Source: Synechococcus sp. CC9616 (GTDB lineage: Bacteria; Cyanobacteriota; Cyanobacteriia; PCC-6307; Cyanobiaceae). From it: a stretch of DNA of 64,000 bases. Position numbers and translations under genes: made by a program. The notes under the pieces were generated by a model. It was not told where the DNA came from. It was given only the letters and a program-made list of their open reading frames with translations, and ran no database searches. The stretch is from NCBI RefSeq assembly GCF_000515235.1, contig NZ_KI911558.1:138588-202587 (forward strand). The letters are read 5' to 3'. This document shows, piece after piece, positions 27,478 to 37,367 of this stretch (the first letter of the stretch is position 1; every line of letters starts with the position of its first letter).

Positions 27478-27861
27478 GTGAACCTCCTTGACACCATGCG
27501 TGCCCTTGCCAACAAAGGCGAGGTGGTGACACTCAACGCCGGCGATGTGCTGTTCAGCTCAGGTGAACTGGGCAAGTCCTTGTACGGGATCCTGGAAGGA
27601 ACCATTCGCCTGACTTGGACGGCCAAAGATGGCAAGCAAGGCCATGAGGAGATCAAGGCTGGCCACGTGTTTGGGGCTGGAGCTCTGGTGATGGACAACC
27701 ACGAGCGACTCGGCACCGCCACGGCAGCGGAAGATACCCGGCTGATCGAGATGAATCGTGAGAAGTTTTTGTTCGCCATGCAGGAGGCCCCGATGTTTGC
27801 CATCGAGCTCCTGGCATCTGTCGATGAACGGCTTCGTGACATCAAATTGGAGTCCAGTTGA
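27478..27861 (+). CDS. Cyclic-nucleotide-binding-domain protein (Crp-like sensor domain only)
   Basis: The 127-residue protein is essentially one CNB/cupin-type domain: GDVLFSSGELGKSLYGILEG at about 22-41, a central HVFGAGALVM turn, and a final helix containing ERLRDIK. It lacks the C-terminal helix-turn-helix of Crp regulators, so it cannot bind DNA in the usual way. It may be a stand-alone sensor partnering another protein. The phosphate-binding cassette (normally with RxA) is poorly kept, so ligand binding is uncertain. Start is GTG 27478. Confidence 0.78.
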   Translation: MNLLDTMRALANKGEVVTLNAGDVLFSSGELGKSLYGILEGTIRLTWTAKDGKQGHEEIKAGHVFGAGALVMDNHERLGTATAAEDTRLIEMNREKFLFAMQEAPMFAIELLASVDERLRDIKLESS

Positions 27862-27923
27862 GCTGAGAACTCGTCAGATCGGGATCAACTTGAGATAATT
27901 CCTGTGGCATAGAACGTTTCAGG

Positions 27924-29297
27924 TTGATTCGCCCGATACGAATGGGTCTGAGGCTCGGGCTGTTTCAGCTCAGTCTTGGCGGCCTCAGTGTTTTGACCCT
28001 GGGCCTGCTCAATCGTCTGCTGATCCAGGACTTTGGGATGTCGGCGGCCCTGGTGTCACTTGCCATCGGAATTCAGGAGCTGATGGGATTCTCACGGGCA
28101 TGGTTCGGGCACCTGTCCGATCGTCTGCCGGTTGGGGTTTTACGACGAACCCCGTTCCTGGTCGGCAGTTCTCTGGCGGTCTCTGTGCTTTTCGGTGCAG
28201 CGATCTGGGTGGTGCTCCAGCTGGCTGAGTCCGGACAAGCCAACCCTGCTCATCAGACGTTTTGGATTGCCCTGCTGACGGTGGTCTTCATCGGAATCGG
28301 TACGGCTGTCTCTGCTGGGGGAACAGCGTTTTCTGCGCTGATTGTCGACCTCACCACCGAACGGGAGCGAACGCGTCTGTTGTCTGTTGTCTGGTCATTG
28401 CGGCTGCTTGGTGTGCTTCTCGCCACCGGCTTGATCAATCGCCTGTTTGGTCAGGCCTGTGAGGCAGGCGCGAGTCGTGCTGATGTCCTGCAAGGTCTTG
28501 AACAGCTGATGGTTGCTGCACCTCCAATCCTCTTGGTGCTCGGGTTGGTGGCGGTCATCGGCGTTGAACCACGCGGGCAATCAACAACGGCTGAGTCAAA
28601 CGATGTTCCGTCCTCGAAGCTGCCTCTGCCGCAGTTGCTCAGCACGATGTTTGCCGTGCCCCAAGTCAAACGATTCATGGCTGTGATGTCTTTATTCACC
28701 TTCAGCATGTTTCTCAACGACGCCGTGTTGGAACCCTATGGAGCAGCCCTTTTCGAGATGAATATCTGCGCGACGACGTCTCTGAATGCCTTGCTCGCGG
28801 TGGGCTTCTTATCGGGTCTCCTCCTCAGTGGTTTTCAGGTGGTTCCAAAAATGGGCATGGTGAGAGGTTGCCAGCTGGGAGCGGTGATGGCGTCCTTGGC
28901 CCTTGCCGTGATGCTGTTGGCAGCTCCGGCGCAGTGGCAGCTTCTTTTCCGGGCTGCCATCGCGTTGTTCGGTTTGGCGCTTGGAATCTGCATTCACTCC
29001 TGCTTGAACCTGATGTTCAACTTCGTGCAGCCCGGCTTGAACGCGGTTCTGATGGGCGTGTGGGGAGTTGGTTATGCCTATTCCCGCGGGTTGGCAACCA
29101 TCAGCGGCGGCGGTTTGTTGACGTTATTTAAGACGATGACGGGTGGCGATGAATTGGTGTCCTATGGCGGAGTTTTCGGTCTTCAGATCATCCTGTTTCT
29201 GTCAGCAGCGATCCTTTTGAATTTTCTGGATATACAGGATTTTCGGCATCGGATGAAAATGAATTTCAGCCAGGTGATGCAGGCGATTTCAGATTGA
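27924..29297 (+). CDS. PucC-like major facilitator (BCD family, chlorophyll-related)
   Basis: The 457-residue protein has twelve predicted membrane spans and matches the PucC/LhaA branch of the major facilitator superfamily, with the usual GFSRAWFGHLSDR loop after span 2. Relatives assist light-harvesting complex or photosystem assembly in phototrophs. In picocyanobacteria they are generally thought to handle chlorophyll or its binding proteins, but the transported molecule is unproven. Start TTG 27924 is taken; ATG 27942, six codons later, is an alternative. Confidence 0.85.
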   Translation: MIRPIRMGLRLGLFQLSLGGLSVLTLGLLNRLLIQDFGMSAALVSLAIGIQELMGFSRAWFGHLSDRLPVGVLRRTPFLVGSSLAVSVLFGAAIWVVLQLAESGQANPAHQTFWIALLTVVFIGIGTAVSAGGTAFSALIVDLTTERERTRLLSVVWSLRLLGVLLATGLINRLFGQACEAGASRADVLQGLEQLMVAAPPILLVLGLVAVIGVEPRGQSTTAESNDVPSSKLPLPQLLSTMFAVPQVKRFMAVMSLFTFSMFLNDAVLEPYGAALFEMNICATTSLNALLAVGFLSGLLLSGFQVVPKMGMVRGCQLGAVMASLALAVMLLAAPAQWQLLFRAAIALFGLALGICIHSCLNLMFNFVQPGLNAVLMGVWGVGYAYSRGLATISGGGLLTLFKTMTGGDELVSYGGVFGLQIILFLSAAILLNFLDIQDFRHRMKMNFSQVMQAISD

Positions 29298-29376
29298 TCT
29301 ATTCGGGCATTTTTCGGCGGATCGCAACCCATGGATGGGTTGGATCCACTAGAAACAACAACCACGCAGTTGATGG

Positions 29377-30855
29377 ATGCCAGCCCTTCAGCTCGTCTGG
29401 TTCAAGCGCGACCTGCGGGTTGTGGACCATCGTCCACTGCTGGAAGCCTCAAAGCGGGGAGTGGTTCTGCCTTTGTATGTCGCAGAGCAGGAGCTGTGGC
29501 GGCAGCCAGATGTCTCCGATCGCCAGTGGCAGTTCTGCCGTGAGGCGTTGCTGGATCTGCGCGACGGCCTGGCTGCACTGGGCCAGCCGCTGGTGGTTCG
29601 CAGAGGTGATGTGGTGGAGGTGCTTGAGCGGGCCCGGCAGCAGTTCGGCATCGCTGCCCTCTGGAGCCATGAGGAAACCGGTAACGGCTGGACCTATCAA
29701 CGGGACAAGCGCGTTGCCTCCTGGTGCCGGCAGCACGGCATTGTCTGGACGGAGACCCCCCAGTTCGGAGTGATCCGCAGGTTGCGTTCCCGCAACGGCT
29801 GGGCCAAAAGCTGGGAAGCGCAGATGGCGGAGCCGATCGCTTCTGCTCCACCCATGTTGCCGCCGCTGGATGGGATCGATCCGGGTGAGATTCCTGATCG
29901 ACCCTGCGTTGAGCTCGCAGCTGAGCCCTGCCCCCAGCGCCAGAGCGGTGGGCGTTCGATGGCAATGCTGGAGCTGGGCGATTTTCTTGCGCATCGCGCC
30001 CCGCGTTACTCCCGTTCGATCTCCAGTCCCAACACGGCGTTTACGGGGTGTTCACGTCTCTCGGCTTATCTCAGCTGGGGTTGTGTCTCGATGCGGGAGG
30101 TGCTGCAGACCAGCCGCCGCCACAGCGGTCGCGGCGTCAACAGTTTTGAGTCGCGTCTGCACTGGCATTGCCACTTCATTCAGAAGCTGGAAGATCAGCC
30201 GGCAATTGAATTCAGCGATTTCCATCCGTTCATGCGTGGTATTCGCGGTTCGGATGGCGAACGGCTGGAGGCATGGGCTCAAGGATGCACCGGAGTGCCG
30301 TTTGTGGATGCCTGCATGCGGGCACTGCGGGCCCATGGCTGGATCAACTTCCGCATGCGGGCGATGTTGATGTCGTTCGCCAGTTACAACCTCTGGCTGC
30401 CATGGCGAGACAGCGGACTGCACCTGGCCCGCCAGTTCGTTGATTACGAACCGGGCATCCACTGGAGCCAGTGCCAGATGCAGTCTGGCAGCACCTCGAT
30501 CAACACGATTCGCATCTACAACCCGATCAAACAGGGGATCGATCACGATCCTGAGGGGATCTTTATTCGTCAGTGGTGCCCGGAACTAAAGAATGTGCCG
30601 GCGATTCATATCCATGAGCCCTGGGCATTGGGCGGCGGTATGCCGCCGCCGATTGTTGATGTGAGCGCGTCAATGCAGCTTGCGAAGGACCGGATCTGGA
30701 AGATCCGTCGCTCGGCGGGCTTTGATCGCCATGCCGATGCGATTCAACACAAACATGGCTCTCGGAAAGCGGGGCTCAAGCCGACAGCGACAAGGAGACG
30801 TCGAAGAACGCCGATCGATGACGCTGGTGTGACGCAGCTCGCTCTCGACCTTTAG
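29377..30855 (+). CDS. Cryptochrome/photolyase family flavoprotein, atypical subgroup
   Basis: This 492-residue protein has an N-terminal antenna-type Rossmann domain (residues 4-135, [13 protein letters not shown]) and a C-terminal FAD-binding helical domain with [13 protein letters not shown] and the [12 protein letters not shown] stretch. It could repair UV-induced pyrimidine dimers with blue light or act as a light sensor. The Asn in INFRMRAM where classical CPD photolyases have a different pattern, and the [16 protein letters not shown] region, set it apart from DASH and class I types. A basic tail (about 457-481) ends the protein. Its 3' end overlaps the convergent flavoprotein gene by 4 bp. 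Confidence 0.87.
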   Translation: MPALQLVWFKRDLRVVDHRPLLEASKRGVVLPLYVAEQELWRQPDVSDRQWQFCREALLDLRDGLAALGQPLVVRRGDVVEVLERARQQFGIAALWSHEETGNGWTYQRDKRVASWCRQHGIVWTETPQFGVIRRLRSRNGWAKSWEAQMAEPIASAPPMLPPLDGIDPGEIPDRPCVELAAEPCPQRQSGGRSMAMLELGDFLAHRAPRYSRSISSPNTAFTGCSRLSAYLSWGCVSMREVLQTSRRHSGRGVNSFESRLHWHCHFIQKLEDQPAIEFSDFHPFMRGIRGSDGERLEAWAQGCTGVPFVDACMRALRAHGWINFRMRAMLMSFASYNLWLPWRDSGLHLARQFVDYEPGIHWSQCQMQSGSTSINTIRIYNPIKQGIDHDPEGIFIRQWCPELKNVPAIHIHEPWALGGGMPPPIVDVSASMQLAKDRIWKIRRSAGFDRHADAIQHKHGSRKAGLKPTATRRRRRTPIDDAGVTQLALDL

Positions 30856-31997
30856 CTGCGCTTCAGCAGTAGCCGTTTGATCACGCGTTGGGCAATATCG
30901 CCGTAGCCCATTTCACCGGAAAGGATCTGGGCAATCCGTCTGGGGGCTGTCGGTCGTTTGATTCCCAGCTGATAGCCGACGCCTGGAAAGCGGTAAAACA
31001 CCTGGGCAATGCGCCGTCCCCAGGCCATTGACTCCCCCCAGCGTTCACGCATGGCGCCGCTGTAGCTCTTGAGGCTGGCCTGATCCCCGCGCAGCCAGCT
31101 GCTCAGATGCACCGCTGCTTCACAGCCACTCATCAAGGCTGGGCGCAGACCCTCCGCCAGGAAAGGATCACACAAGGAGGCCGCATCACCCACCACCACA
31201 ACGCCATCACCATGGAGGCGGTGATGGCCATTCCAGATGCGTAGACGTCGATGCTGTCGCTCGCCGGCATCTTCGGCGAAGCCAAGATCCGGCAGCAGCT
31301 GTTGAAGGACAGCGCGACTATCCAGTTCGTCTCGGCCGATAAAGCTGCCGACGCCGACATTGACCCCGCCCGCCAGCGGGAAGGCCCAGGCGAAGCCCTG
31401 CGGGACAAGGCCGAATTCAAACCGGGCAGAGCCATCTGCAAGTGTCCCCTGGCCTTCAAGGCGCACCGAGATGGTATTGGCGTGATTCACACCCCGCGGT
31501 CCAATCCCGAGCCGTTGTGGCCATGGCGACGCCGAACCATCGGCAATCACAAGAGAGCGAGCCCGCCATTGGCGACCATCTGTCGCCATCACCTGCCAGT
31601 CAGCCCCCTGACGTTCGACATGGTTCACATCAACGCCGGTCTGGCGCTGGGCACCACGTTTCATCGCCTCGTCGGCCAGCAGCTGATCCAGCCGTTCCCG
31701 TCGAACAATCCAGAAGGGGGCATCCCCCGGCAGCTCCGCCACCACTGGGTCTTGAAGACACCAACTGAAGTTCACCCTTCGAATCACCTGCTCCACTGCT
31801 GGATCCAGCGGAAAAGGGAACCATTGCTGAACTGATGCAGCCATGCCACCGCCGCACGGCTTCAGGTTTTTGCAATCGGTCCGCTCCAGCAAACAAACGC
31901 TGTGCTGTGCAGCTGCCAGATGGACAGCGGCAGCTCCACCAGCAGCTCCGGATCCAATGATCAAAACGTCGTGAACTGTTTCAGCGCTGCCGCTCAC
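30852..31997 (-). CDS. Geranylgeranyl-reductase-type FAD-dependent oxidoreductase
   Basis: The 381-residue protein has an N-terminal FAD-binding Rossmann motif [16 protein letters not shown] (residues 13-28), LKPCGGGM near 45, and the second flavin motif [22 protein letters not shown] near 275-296. It belongs to the geranylgeranyl reductase group (COG0644) of flavoproteins that reduce isoprenoid double bonds or act as halogenase-like monooxygenases. The true chlorophyll GGR, ChlP, is longer, so this is a paralogue of unknown substrate. It overlaps frr by 4 bp, so it is likely co-translated. Confidence 0.82.
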   Translation of the reverse strand: MSGSAETVHDVLIIGSGAAGGAAAVHLAAAQHSVCLLERTDCKNLKPCGGGMAASVQQWFPFPLDPAVEQVIRRVNFSWCLQDPVVAELPGDAPFWIVRRERLDQLLADEAMKRGAQRQTGVDVNHVERQGADWQVMATDGRQWRARSLVIADGSASPWPQRLGIGPRGVNHANTISVRLEGQGTLADGSARFEFGLVPQGFAWAFPLAGGVNVGVGSFIGRDELDSRAVLQQLLPDLGFAEDAGERQHRRLRIWNGHHRLHGDGVVVVGDAASLCDPFLAEGLRPALMSGCEAAVHLSSWLRGDQASLKSYSGAMRERWGESMAWGRRIAQVFYRFPGVGYQLGIKRPTAPRRIAQILSGEMGYGDIAQRVIKRLLLKRS

Positions 31998-32542
31998 ACC
32001 TTGAGGATGTCAGCTTCCTTGTCAGCAAGATTCTTCTCGAGTTCCCCGATAAATCGATCAAGCGTCTTCTGAATTGTGCCCTGCTCGTCACGACTTTGAT
32101 CCTCGGAAAACTCACCGTCCTTCTCCATTTTTTTCACCTTGTCGATGGCATCACGGCGCAGATTGCGCAAGGCCACCTTTCCCTCTTCTGCATATTTGGA
32201 GGCCAACTTGCAAAATTCCTTGCGACGTTCCTCGGTGAGGGGCGGGACGTTGATCCTGATGATTTTTCCGTCGTTGTTGGGTGTGAAACCCAGTTCGCTC
32301 ATTGCGATTGCCTTTTCGATCGCCGCCAGGGAACTGATGTCAAAGGGTTGGATCTGAATTGTCTGAGAGTCGGGCGTCGTGAGGGTCGCCAGCGACTTCA
32401 GCGGCGTGTCGGCTCCGTAGTACTCAACGCTGATTCGATCCAACAATGAGGAATTGGCACGGCCCGTGCGAATGGTGTTGAAGTTGCGCTGGGTGGCCTC
32501 CACCGACTTGCGCATGCTGGCTTCGAGATCTTGGGTCGACAT
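31994..32542 (-). CDS. frr: Ribosome recycling factor
   Basis: RRF splits terminated ribosomes together with EF-G. The 182-residue protein has the family's three-helix bundle, starting with [17 protein letters not shown] and including the [12 protein letters not shown] and [10 protein letters not shown] segments. Length is typical. It sits 27 bp after pyrH on the same strand, the usual bacterial pairing, and overlaps the downstream flavoprotein gene by 4 bp. Confidence 0.97.
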   Translation of the reverse strand: MSTQDLEASMRKSVEATQRNFNTIRTGRANSSLLDRISVEYYGADTPLKSLATLTTPDSQTIQIQPFDISSLAAIEKAIAMSELGFTPNNDGKIIRINVPPLTEERRKEFCKLASKYAEEGKVALRNLRRDAIDKVKKMEKDGEFSEDQSRDEQGTIQKTLDRFIGELEKNLADKEADILKV

Positions 32543-32569
32543 GGTGGATGGAGAGGGGAAGCGCTGAAT

Positions 32570-33283
32570 TCAGACGGGGTTGCCGATGCGAGATCCGATC
32601 GGTTCGCCGGCAACGGCTTTGCCGATGTTGCCAGGTTCGAACAGGTTGAAGACCACGATCGGAATGTTGTTGTCCTTGCAGAGCGCGATGGCGGTGCTGT
32701 CCATGACGGCGAGCTCCTCACTCAGCACTTGCTGAAAGTTGAGATGCTCGTGCTTCACCGCATCGGGGTATTGAGCTGGGTCCTTGTCGTAGACCCCATC
32801 TACCTTGGTGGCCTTGAACACCACATCCGCGTTGATCTCAGCTGCCCGCAGGGCGGCAGTGGTGTCGGTGGTGAAGAAGGGGTTGCCGCATCCGGCTCCG
32901 AAAACCACAACCCGACCCTTCTCAAGATGGCGGATCGCCTTGCGTCGGATGTAGGGCTCCGCAACCTCCTGCATCGCAATGGCTGTCTGCACGCGGGTGG
33001 GAACTCCGGCCCGTTCCAGCCCATCCTGCAAGGTGATCGCATTCATGACCGTGGCCAGCATCCCCACGTAGTCCGCCGTGGCTCGTTCCATGCCGGCGGC
33101 TGATCCTTTGAGACCTCGGAAAATGTTGCCGCCGCCGACCACGATCGCGAGTTCAGTGCCGCTGGCAACAACCGCTGCGACGTCCTCGGCGATCGATTGA
33201 ACGATGGCGGGGTCAATGCCGTATCCCTGGGACCCCATCAGGGCTTCGCCGCTGAGTTTCAGCAGGACCCGCGTGTACGCCAT
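32570..33283 (-). CDS. pyrH: UMP kinase
   Basis: PyrH phosphorylates UMP to UDP with ATP. The 237-residue amino-acid-kinase-fold protein shows [11 protein letters not shown] at about 7-17, the GGGNIFRG motif near 53, and the [10 protein letters not shown]-like substrate segment (here [10 protein letters not shown]) near 130. The ATG at 33283 is favoured over upstream in-frame codons because [12 protein letters not shown] is the usual N-terminus. It heads a probable pyrH-frr-flavoprotein transcript. Confidence 0.96.
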   Translation of the reverse strand: MAYTRVLLKLSGEALMGSQGYGIDPAIVQSIAEDVAAVVASGTELAIVVGGGNIFRGLKGSAAGMERATADYVGMLATVMNAITLQDGLERAGVPTRVQTAIAMQEVAEPYIRRKAIRHLEKGRVVVFGAGCGNPFFTTDTTAALRAAEINADVVFKATKVDGVYDKDPAQYPDAVKHEHLNFQQVLSEELAVMDSTAIALCKDNNIPIVVFNLFEPGNIGKAVAGEPIGSRIGNPV

Positions 33284-33366
33284 CAAGTGCCTTGATCCCG
33301 CTGACAGTAGCAAGCACTGGTCAATTGAGTCCCGGGCCGCTTGGATGGGTCCAGCGCATCGCTGTC

Positions 33367-33564
33367 ATGCCTGAACTTGATGTCAGTCACAGTGCCGTCA
33401 TGGCCCGCCTGACTCTCTCGGCTCTCGAGCGCGCCAGCCGTGATCCCTCCTGCTGGCGGGAACCCACCGTTCATCGAGCCCTTCTCGTCAGTGGCCTTTC
33501 GGTGCTGACTGAAGCCACGCGCCGTCTCCAGAACGATCTTGAGGCCAGCCTGGAAGAGGACTGA
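33367..33564 (+). CDS. Small helical protein, unknown
   Basis: A 65-codon frame from ATG 33367 encodes a helical, charged protein ending in an acidic tail (LEASLEED). It lies between the divergent pyrH and the convergent cobO with short gaps on both sides. I recognise no family. An upstream start at 33292 is possible but would use codons close to the pyrH start. Confidence 0.5.
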   Translation: MPELDVSHSAVMARLTLSALERASRDPSCWREPTVHRALLVSGLSVLTEATRRLQNDLEASLEED

Positions 33565-33609
33565 TCACTGATTACTGAAACCGCTTTTTGAAGGTTCAGA
33601 TCCGACGTT

Positions 33610-34275
33610 TCAGAACTCGATCCCTGCCTGTGCTTTCACCCCTTGTTCGCGGAAGGGGTGGTGAATGAGTGTCATTTCCGTCACGAGATCAGCCCTGCTG
33701 ACCAAAAGCTCGGGTGCTCCTCGCCCGGTGAGTGCCACGTGGGTGAGCGGCGGCCGTTCCTCCAACCCGGCGATGACAGTGTCTGCCTCGATGTAGCCCA
33801 GTTTCATGGCCACATTGATTTCATCGAGCACGACCAGGCGGACTGAGGCATCACGCAGATAGCGGAGAGACGTTTGCCAGGCCTCTTCCACCAACTGTTG
33901 ATCACGGGCACGATCCTGGGTTTCCCAGGTGAACCCTTCGCCGAGGGCGTGCCAATGCACCTGATCACCGAAGGTTTGCAGGGCTCGTGCCTCCCCCGGT
34001 TCCCAACCGCCCTTGATGAACTGAACGATGGCGACCCGTTCCCCGTGGCCGAGGGTGCGCAGCACCAATCCCAGGGCGGCAGTTGTTTTCCCCTTGCCAT
34101 GGCCGGTGAAGACCATCACCAGCCCTTTTTCCTTGTTGCGCTCTCCGACCCGTTGCCGTTGCACCTGCTGCCGACGTTCCATGCGGCGGCGATAGCCGGC
34201 CTCATCGGATTCCGGGGCCAGGTGCCCCCCCATGCCCAGGTCTGTGGCTTGGCTGTCAAGGTCGGATTTGGTCAT
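33610..34275 (-). CDS. cobO: Cob(I)yrinic acid a,c-diamide adenosyltransferase
   Basis: CobO attaches the adenosyl group of ATP to the cobalt of corrinoids in B12 synthesis and salvage. The 221-residue protein has the modified P-loop TGHGKGKTTAALGL (residues about 57-70), which in this family binds ATP in the reverse sense, then VLDEINVAMKLGYI near 150 and the terminal helix. The 50-residue N-terminal extension is basic (RRRMERRQQVQRQR). It overlaps the methyltransferase gene start by 4 bp. Confidence 0.94.
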   Translation of the reverse strand: MTKSDLDSQATDLGMGGHLAPESDEAGYRRRMERRQQVQRQRVGERNKEKGLVMVFTGHGKGKTTAALGLVLRTLGHGERVAIVQFIKGGWEPGEARALQTFGDQVHWHALGEGFTWETQDRARDQQLVEEAWQTSLRYLRDASVRLVVLDEINVAMKLGYIEADTVIAGLEERPPLTHVALTGRGAPELLVSRADLVTEMTLIHHPFREQGVKAQAGIEF

Positions 34276-34916
34276 GGGGGTTCTGTGTTTGGTCGTTGCG
34301 CGGTAATCCGTTGCAGAGCCTGACCGGCCAGGAGCTGCTGATCGATTGATGCAAACCCAATCTCTTCAAGCTGGGCGGGGAGGTCGTCTTCCATCATGGA
34401 GATGGCTGTATCGGTCTCAAACAGAGCGCAGAAGAGCTGTTGCGGAAGTTTCAGCAGTGGACCTGCGGGATGCAGATCAACGACCACCAGCCAGCCTTCC
34501 GGTTGCAGGAGTCGGTGGCAGCTTTGCAGCAGCTGAGCTCTGTCGCTGCGTGGGAATTCGTGTAGCGCCACACTGAGTTGGATGGCGGCGAACTGGCCGT
34601 CCGGCAGTGGAGGGTTCTCGGCAAGACCTTCCACGAGCTGCAGTGCGGGATGGCGCTTGGCTGCCAGGTCGAGAGCGCGTGGAGCGATGTCCAAGCCAGT
34701 GACCTGGAAACCCGCCTCAAGCCATGGGGCTGCTGCTTCACCGCTCCCACAACACAGGTCAAGCACCGGTGCACCGGCACGCAATCGATGCTGAACGGCG
34801 TCCAGGCCGAGTCTGCGAAGGCGGGCCACACCTCCAACGCTCAGGGACGACATGGCAGTGACCGTGTCGTAGATCCAGCGATGGCGGTAGGCCAGAGGTC
34901 GAAGGAATGAACTCAT
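34272..34916 (-). CDS. SAM-dependent methyltransferase
   Basis: The 214-residue class I methyltransferase has the SAM-binding motif I VLDLCCGSGEAA (residues 51-62) and the acidic LDIAPRALDLA loop. Substrate is unknown; such small enzymes act on lipids, quinones or small metabolites. It is between the tyrosine recombinase and cobO with 1- and 4-bp overlaps, implying a tight operon, though a shared function with cobO is only suggested by position. Confidence 0.82.
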   Translation of the reverse strand: MSSFLRPLAYRHRWIYDTVTAMSSLSVGGVARLRRLGLDAVQHRLRAGAPVLDLCCGSGEAAAPWLEAGFQVTGLDIAPRALDLAAKRHPALQLVEGLAENPPLPDGQFAAIQLSVALHEFPRSDRAQLLQSCHRLLQPEGWLVVVDLHPAGPLLKLPQQLFCALFETDTAISMMEDDLPAQLEEIGFASIDQQLLAGQALQRITAQRPNTEPP

Positions 34917-36061
34917 CAGGCACGTTGTCGAGCCAAGGCCGTGTCCACCGCCTGTTGCTGATCCCTGCGCGTGATCCAGTGGTGGTAAGTGCGGGTGTGG
35001 ATGGCTACAGAGTGGCCCATCATTCTGGCGGCCACGGTGTCAGGAAGGCCGATGTGAATGGTCCGCACCGCCCAAGCGTGTCTCAGGTCGTAGGGAGTGA
35101 TCGGCAGGTCGTAGCGGCGAAACTGCTCGCTCACTCGGCGGCCAACCTGCTGCAGCGTGGTCCGACTCAAATCCGTGCAGATCGGTGGAAGCGTGTCGGG
35201 ATGATGGCCCAGTGAGGCAAGTTCGAAGCGCTCCACCCACTGCGGTTGGAACGGCCACACCTGATGCTCTCCGGTCTTGGTGGTTGGCAAAACGCGAATG
35301 ACCCGATCTCCCCCATCGCTCAGGGAGCTGAGGTCACAGAAAAAAACCTCATGGTTGCGCAGCCCGTAGGTGGCCATCAGCCCGTAAGCCAACCGCCAAC
35401 CGGGGTTCGGAATGCTGAGAACGGCTTCCAGAATCTGACTGTCACTCGGCAGGCGGCGAAACCGTGCTCGGTGCAGTCCGTAACCGCCGGATTCCCGGCG
35501 CCAGTCCTCCGGCAGTTCGAGGTCCAGATGCCGCGCTAAAGCTGCCAGAGCGGTGGAGCACTGTTGACGGCTGCGGCTGCCATCCGGGTAGCTGGCGAGG
35601 GTGTCTTGCAGCAGCCGGGCCTGGATGGGCTCGCCGTTCGCCAGAACTTTGAGCCGCCGCAGATAGGGCAGATAAGCCGCAGTCCAGGTCGTACGGCTTC
35701 CAGAGCTTGATCGGCGGCGGTGGGGATCAGCAAAGAACGCCTTTTGGAATCCATTGAGGGCCACCTCCGTGGAGGCGGTGCTACCCCCTGATGGGTTGTT
35801 CTCCACCCAGTCGGACCATGCAAACCGCTGTCGTGCGAGCTGCCTGTGGATCAGCCTCAGCGTCTGCTCCGCTTCAAGGAGACCTGAGCCATCAGCCTTG
35901 AGACCAAGACTGATGCGTTGCATGCTGAGGCCCTGCTGTCCATCGCGACGGGGAAGAGGACCGCGCAGATTCAGACGTTGCCCACGTTGCTCAACGCGCA
36001 AACGGCATCCTTCGACCTCCAGCCGTGTGTTCAATGACACCAGCTCGTTGCGCAGGTTCAT
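34916..36061 (-). CDS. Orphan tyrosine recombinase/integrase-like protein
   Basis: The 381-residue protein carries tyrosine recombinase catalytic landmarks: the first Arg in [10 protein letters not shown] (about 245), the HxxR box [11 protein letters not shown] (about 324-334) and the [15 protein letters not shown] region (about 346-360), in which Tyr is the probable nucleophile. Enzymes of this family cut and rejoin DNA at specific sites. No phage genes, attachment repeats or tRNA lie nearby, and it is packed in an operon-like arrangement with cobO and a methyltransferase, so it looks resident. ATG 36061 was chosen because a GAGG ribosome-binding site precedes it at a suitable distance; ATG 36085 and TTG 36109 are alternatives. 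Confidence 0.82.
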   Translation of the reverse strand: MNLRNELVSLNTRLEVEGCRLRVEQRGQRLNLRGPLPRRDGQQGLSMQRISLGLKADGSGLLEAEQTLRLIHRQLARQRFAWSDWVENNPSGGSTASTEVALNGFQKAFFADPHRRRSSSGSRTTWTAAYLPYLRRLKVLANGEPIQARLLQDTLASYPDGSRSRQQCSTALAALARHLDLELPEDWRRESGGYGLHRARFRRLPSDSQILEAVLSIPNPGWRLAYGLMATYGLRNHEVFFCDLSSLSDGGDRVIRVLPTTKTGEHQVWPFQPQWVERFELASLGHHPDTLPPICTDLSRTTLQQVGRRVSEQFRRYDLPITPYDLRHAWAVRTIHIGLPDTVAARMMGHSVAIHTRTYHHWITRRDQQQAVDTALARQRA

Positions 36062-36133
36062 ACAGCCGCCCTCGCTGACCAACATGACGTGCACGGGGGT
36101 TACGCTCAACCCCTTGATCAGACTGTTTTCTGC

Positions 36134-37309
36134 ATGGCCCGCGTCGGCGTCCTCTTGCTCAATTTGGGAGGTCCAGAGCGCATTCAGGACGTTGGTCCGT
36201 TTCTTTACAACCTTTTCGCTGATCCGGAGATCATTCGTCTGCCGATACCGGCGCTGCAGAAGCCACTCGCCTGGCTGATCAGCACCCTGCGCAGCAGTAA
36301 GTCCCAGGAGGCCTACCGCTCCATTGGTGGCGGTTCACCACTTCGCCGGATCACCGAACAGCAAGCCCGTGACCTCCAGAGTCTGTTGCGTCAGCGCGGT
36401 GTAGATGCCACGAGCTATGTCGCGATGCGTTACTGGCATCCATTCACGGAATCCGCGGTTGGAGATATCAAGGCAGACGGGATCGATGAGGTCGTCGTCC
36501 TCCCCCTTTATCCCCACTTCTCAATCAGTACGAGTGGATCAAGTTTTCGCGAGCTGCAACGTTTGCGTCAGTCGGATTCCTCGTTCGAGAAGTTGCCGAT
36601 TCGTTGCATCCGAAGCTGGTTTGATCATCCCGGTTATGTGCGGGCGATGGCCCAGTTAATCGCTGAAGAGGTGCGAAGCAGTGACGGCCCAGAGCAGGCC
36701 CACATCTTTTTCAGTGCCCACGGAGTTCCGAAAAGTTACGTGGAGGAAGCTGGCGATCCCTATCAAAAAGAGATCGAGTCCTGCACGACGCTGATCATGA
36801 ATCAGCTCGAAGAGCTGCTCGGATACAGCAATCCGCACACGTTGGCCTACCAGAGTCGTGTTGGCCCCGTGGAGTGGCTGAAGCCCTACACGGAGGAAGC
36901 TCTTGAGGAACTCGGTGAGGCCAAAACCCGTGATCTCGTCGTGGTTCCGATCAGCTTTGTCAGCGAACACATCGAAACACTCGAAGAGATCGATATCGAA
37001 TACAGGGAACTCGCCACAGAAGCTGGTGTTGTGAATTTCCGACGCGTGCGGGCGCTCGATACCTATCCGCCCTTCATCGAAGGTCTTGCGGATTTGGTCA
37101 CCACGAGCCTTGAAGGCCCCGAAGTGACCCTTGATGCGGCGGCTGAGCTGCCCACCAAGGTCAAGCTCTATCCCCAGGAGAAATGGGAATGGGGATGGAA
37201 CAACAGTTCTGAGGTGTGGAACGGCAGGTTGGCCATGCTCGGATTTTCAGCATTCCTGCTCGAGCTGATCAGTGGTCAAGGCCCCTTGCACGCATTGGGT
37301 CTTCTCTGA
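36134..37309 (+). CDS. hemH: Ferrochelatase with C-terminal chlorophyll-binding-like helix
   Basis: HemH inserts ferrous iron into protoporphyrin IX to make haem. The 391-residue protein has [13 protein letters not shown] at the start, the catalytic-region YHHFS-type segment (here YPHFSIS) near 135, and [17 protein letters not shown] near 195. The last 35 residues form an extra helix with [19 protein letters not shown], the ExxNGRxAMxGF signature of Lhc/HLIP chlorophyll-binding proteins; this extension is known for cyanobacterial ferrochelatases. It anchors or couples the enzyme to chlorophyll metabolism. ATG 36134 was chosen because upstream codons do not fit the family. Confidence 0.96.
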   Translation: MARVGVLLLNLGGPERIQDVGPFLYNLFADPEIIRLPIPALQKPLAWLISTLRSSKSQEAYRSIGGGSPLRRITEQQARDLQSLLRQRGVDATSYVAMRYWHPFTESAVGDIKADGIDEVVVLPLYPHFSISTSGSSFRELQRLRQSDSSFEKLPIRCIRSWFDHPGYVRAMAQLIAEEVRSSDGPEQAHIFFSAHGVPKSYVEEAGDPYQKEIESCTTLIMNQLEELLGYSNPHTLAYQSRVGPVEWLKPYTEEALEELGEAKTRDLVVVPISFVSEHIETLEEIDIEYRELATEAGVVNFRRVRALDTYPPFIEGLADLVTTSLEGPEVTLDAAAELPTKVKLYPQEKWEWGWNNSSEVWNGRLAMLGFSAFLLELISGQGPLHALGLL

Positions 37310-37367
37310 GGAGCTGGCTCCTCCTCCATCAGCCCTTAACCTGAAGGATCCCTCCCCCAGGTGAGCT

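Noticed and set aside
34916-36061. Prophage or integrative element signalled by the tyrosine recombinase.
   Set aside because: No phage structural genes, flanking direct repeats or adjacent tRNA are visible, and its neighbours are ordinary core genes.
37308-37323. Short GC-rich inverted repeat after hemH as a terminator.
   Set aside because: The stem has only six pairs and no T tract follows; termination there cannot be supported.
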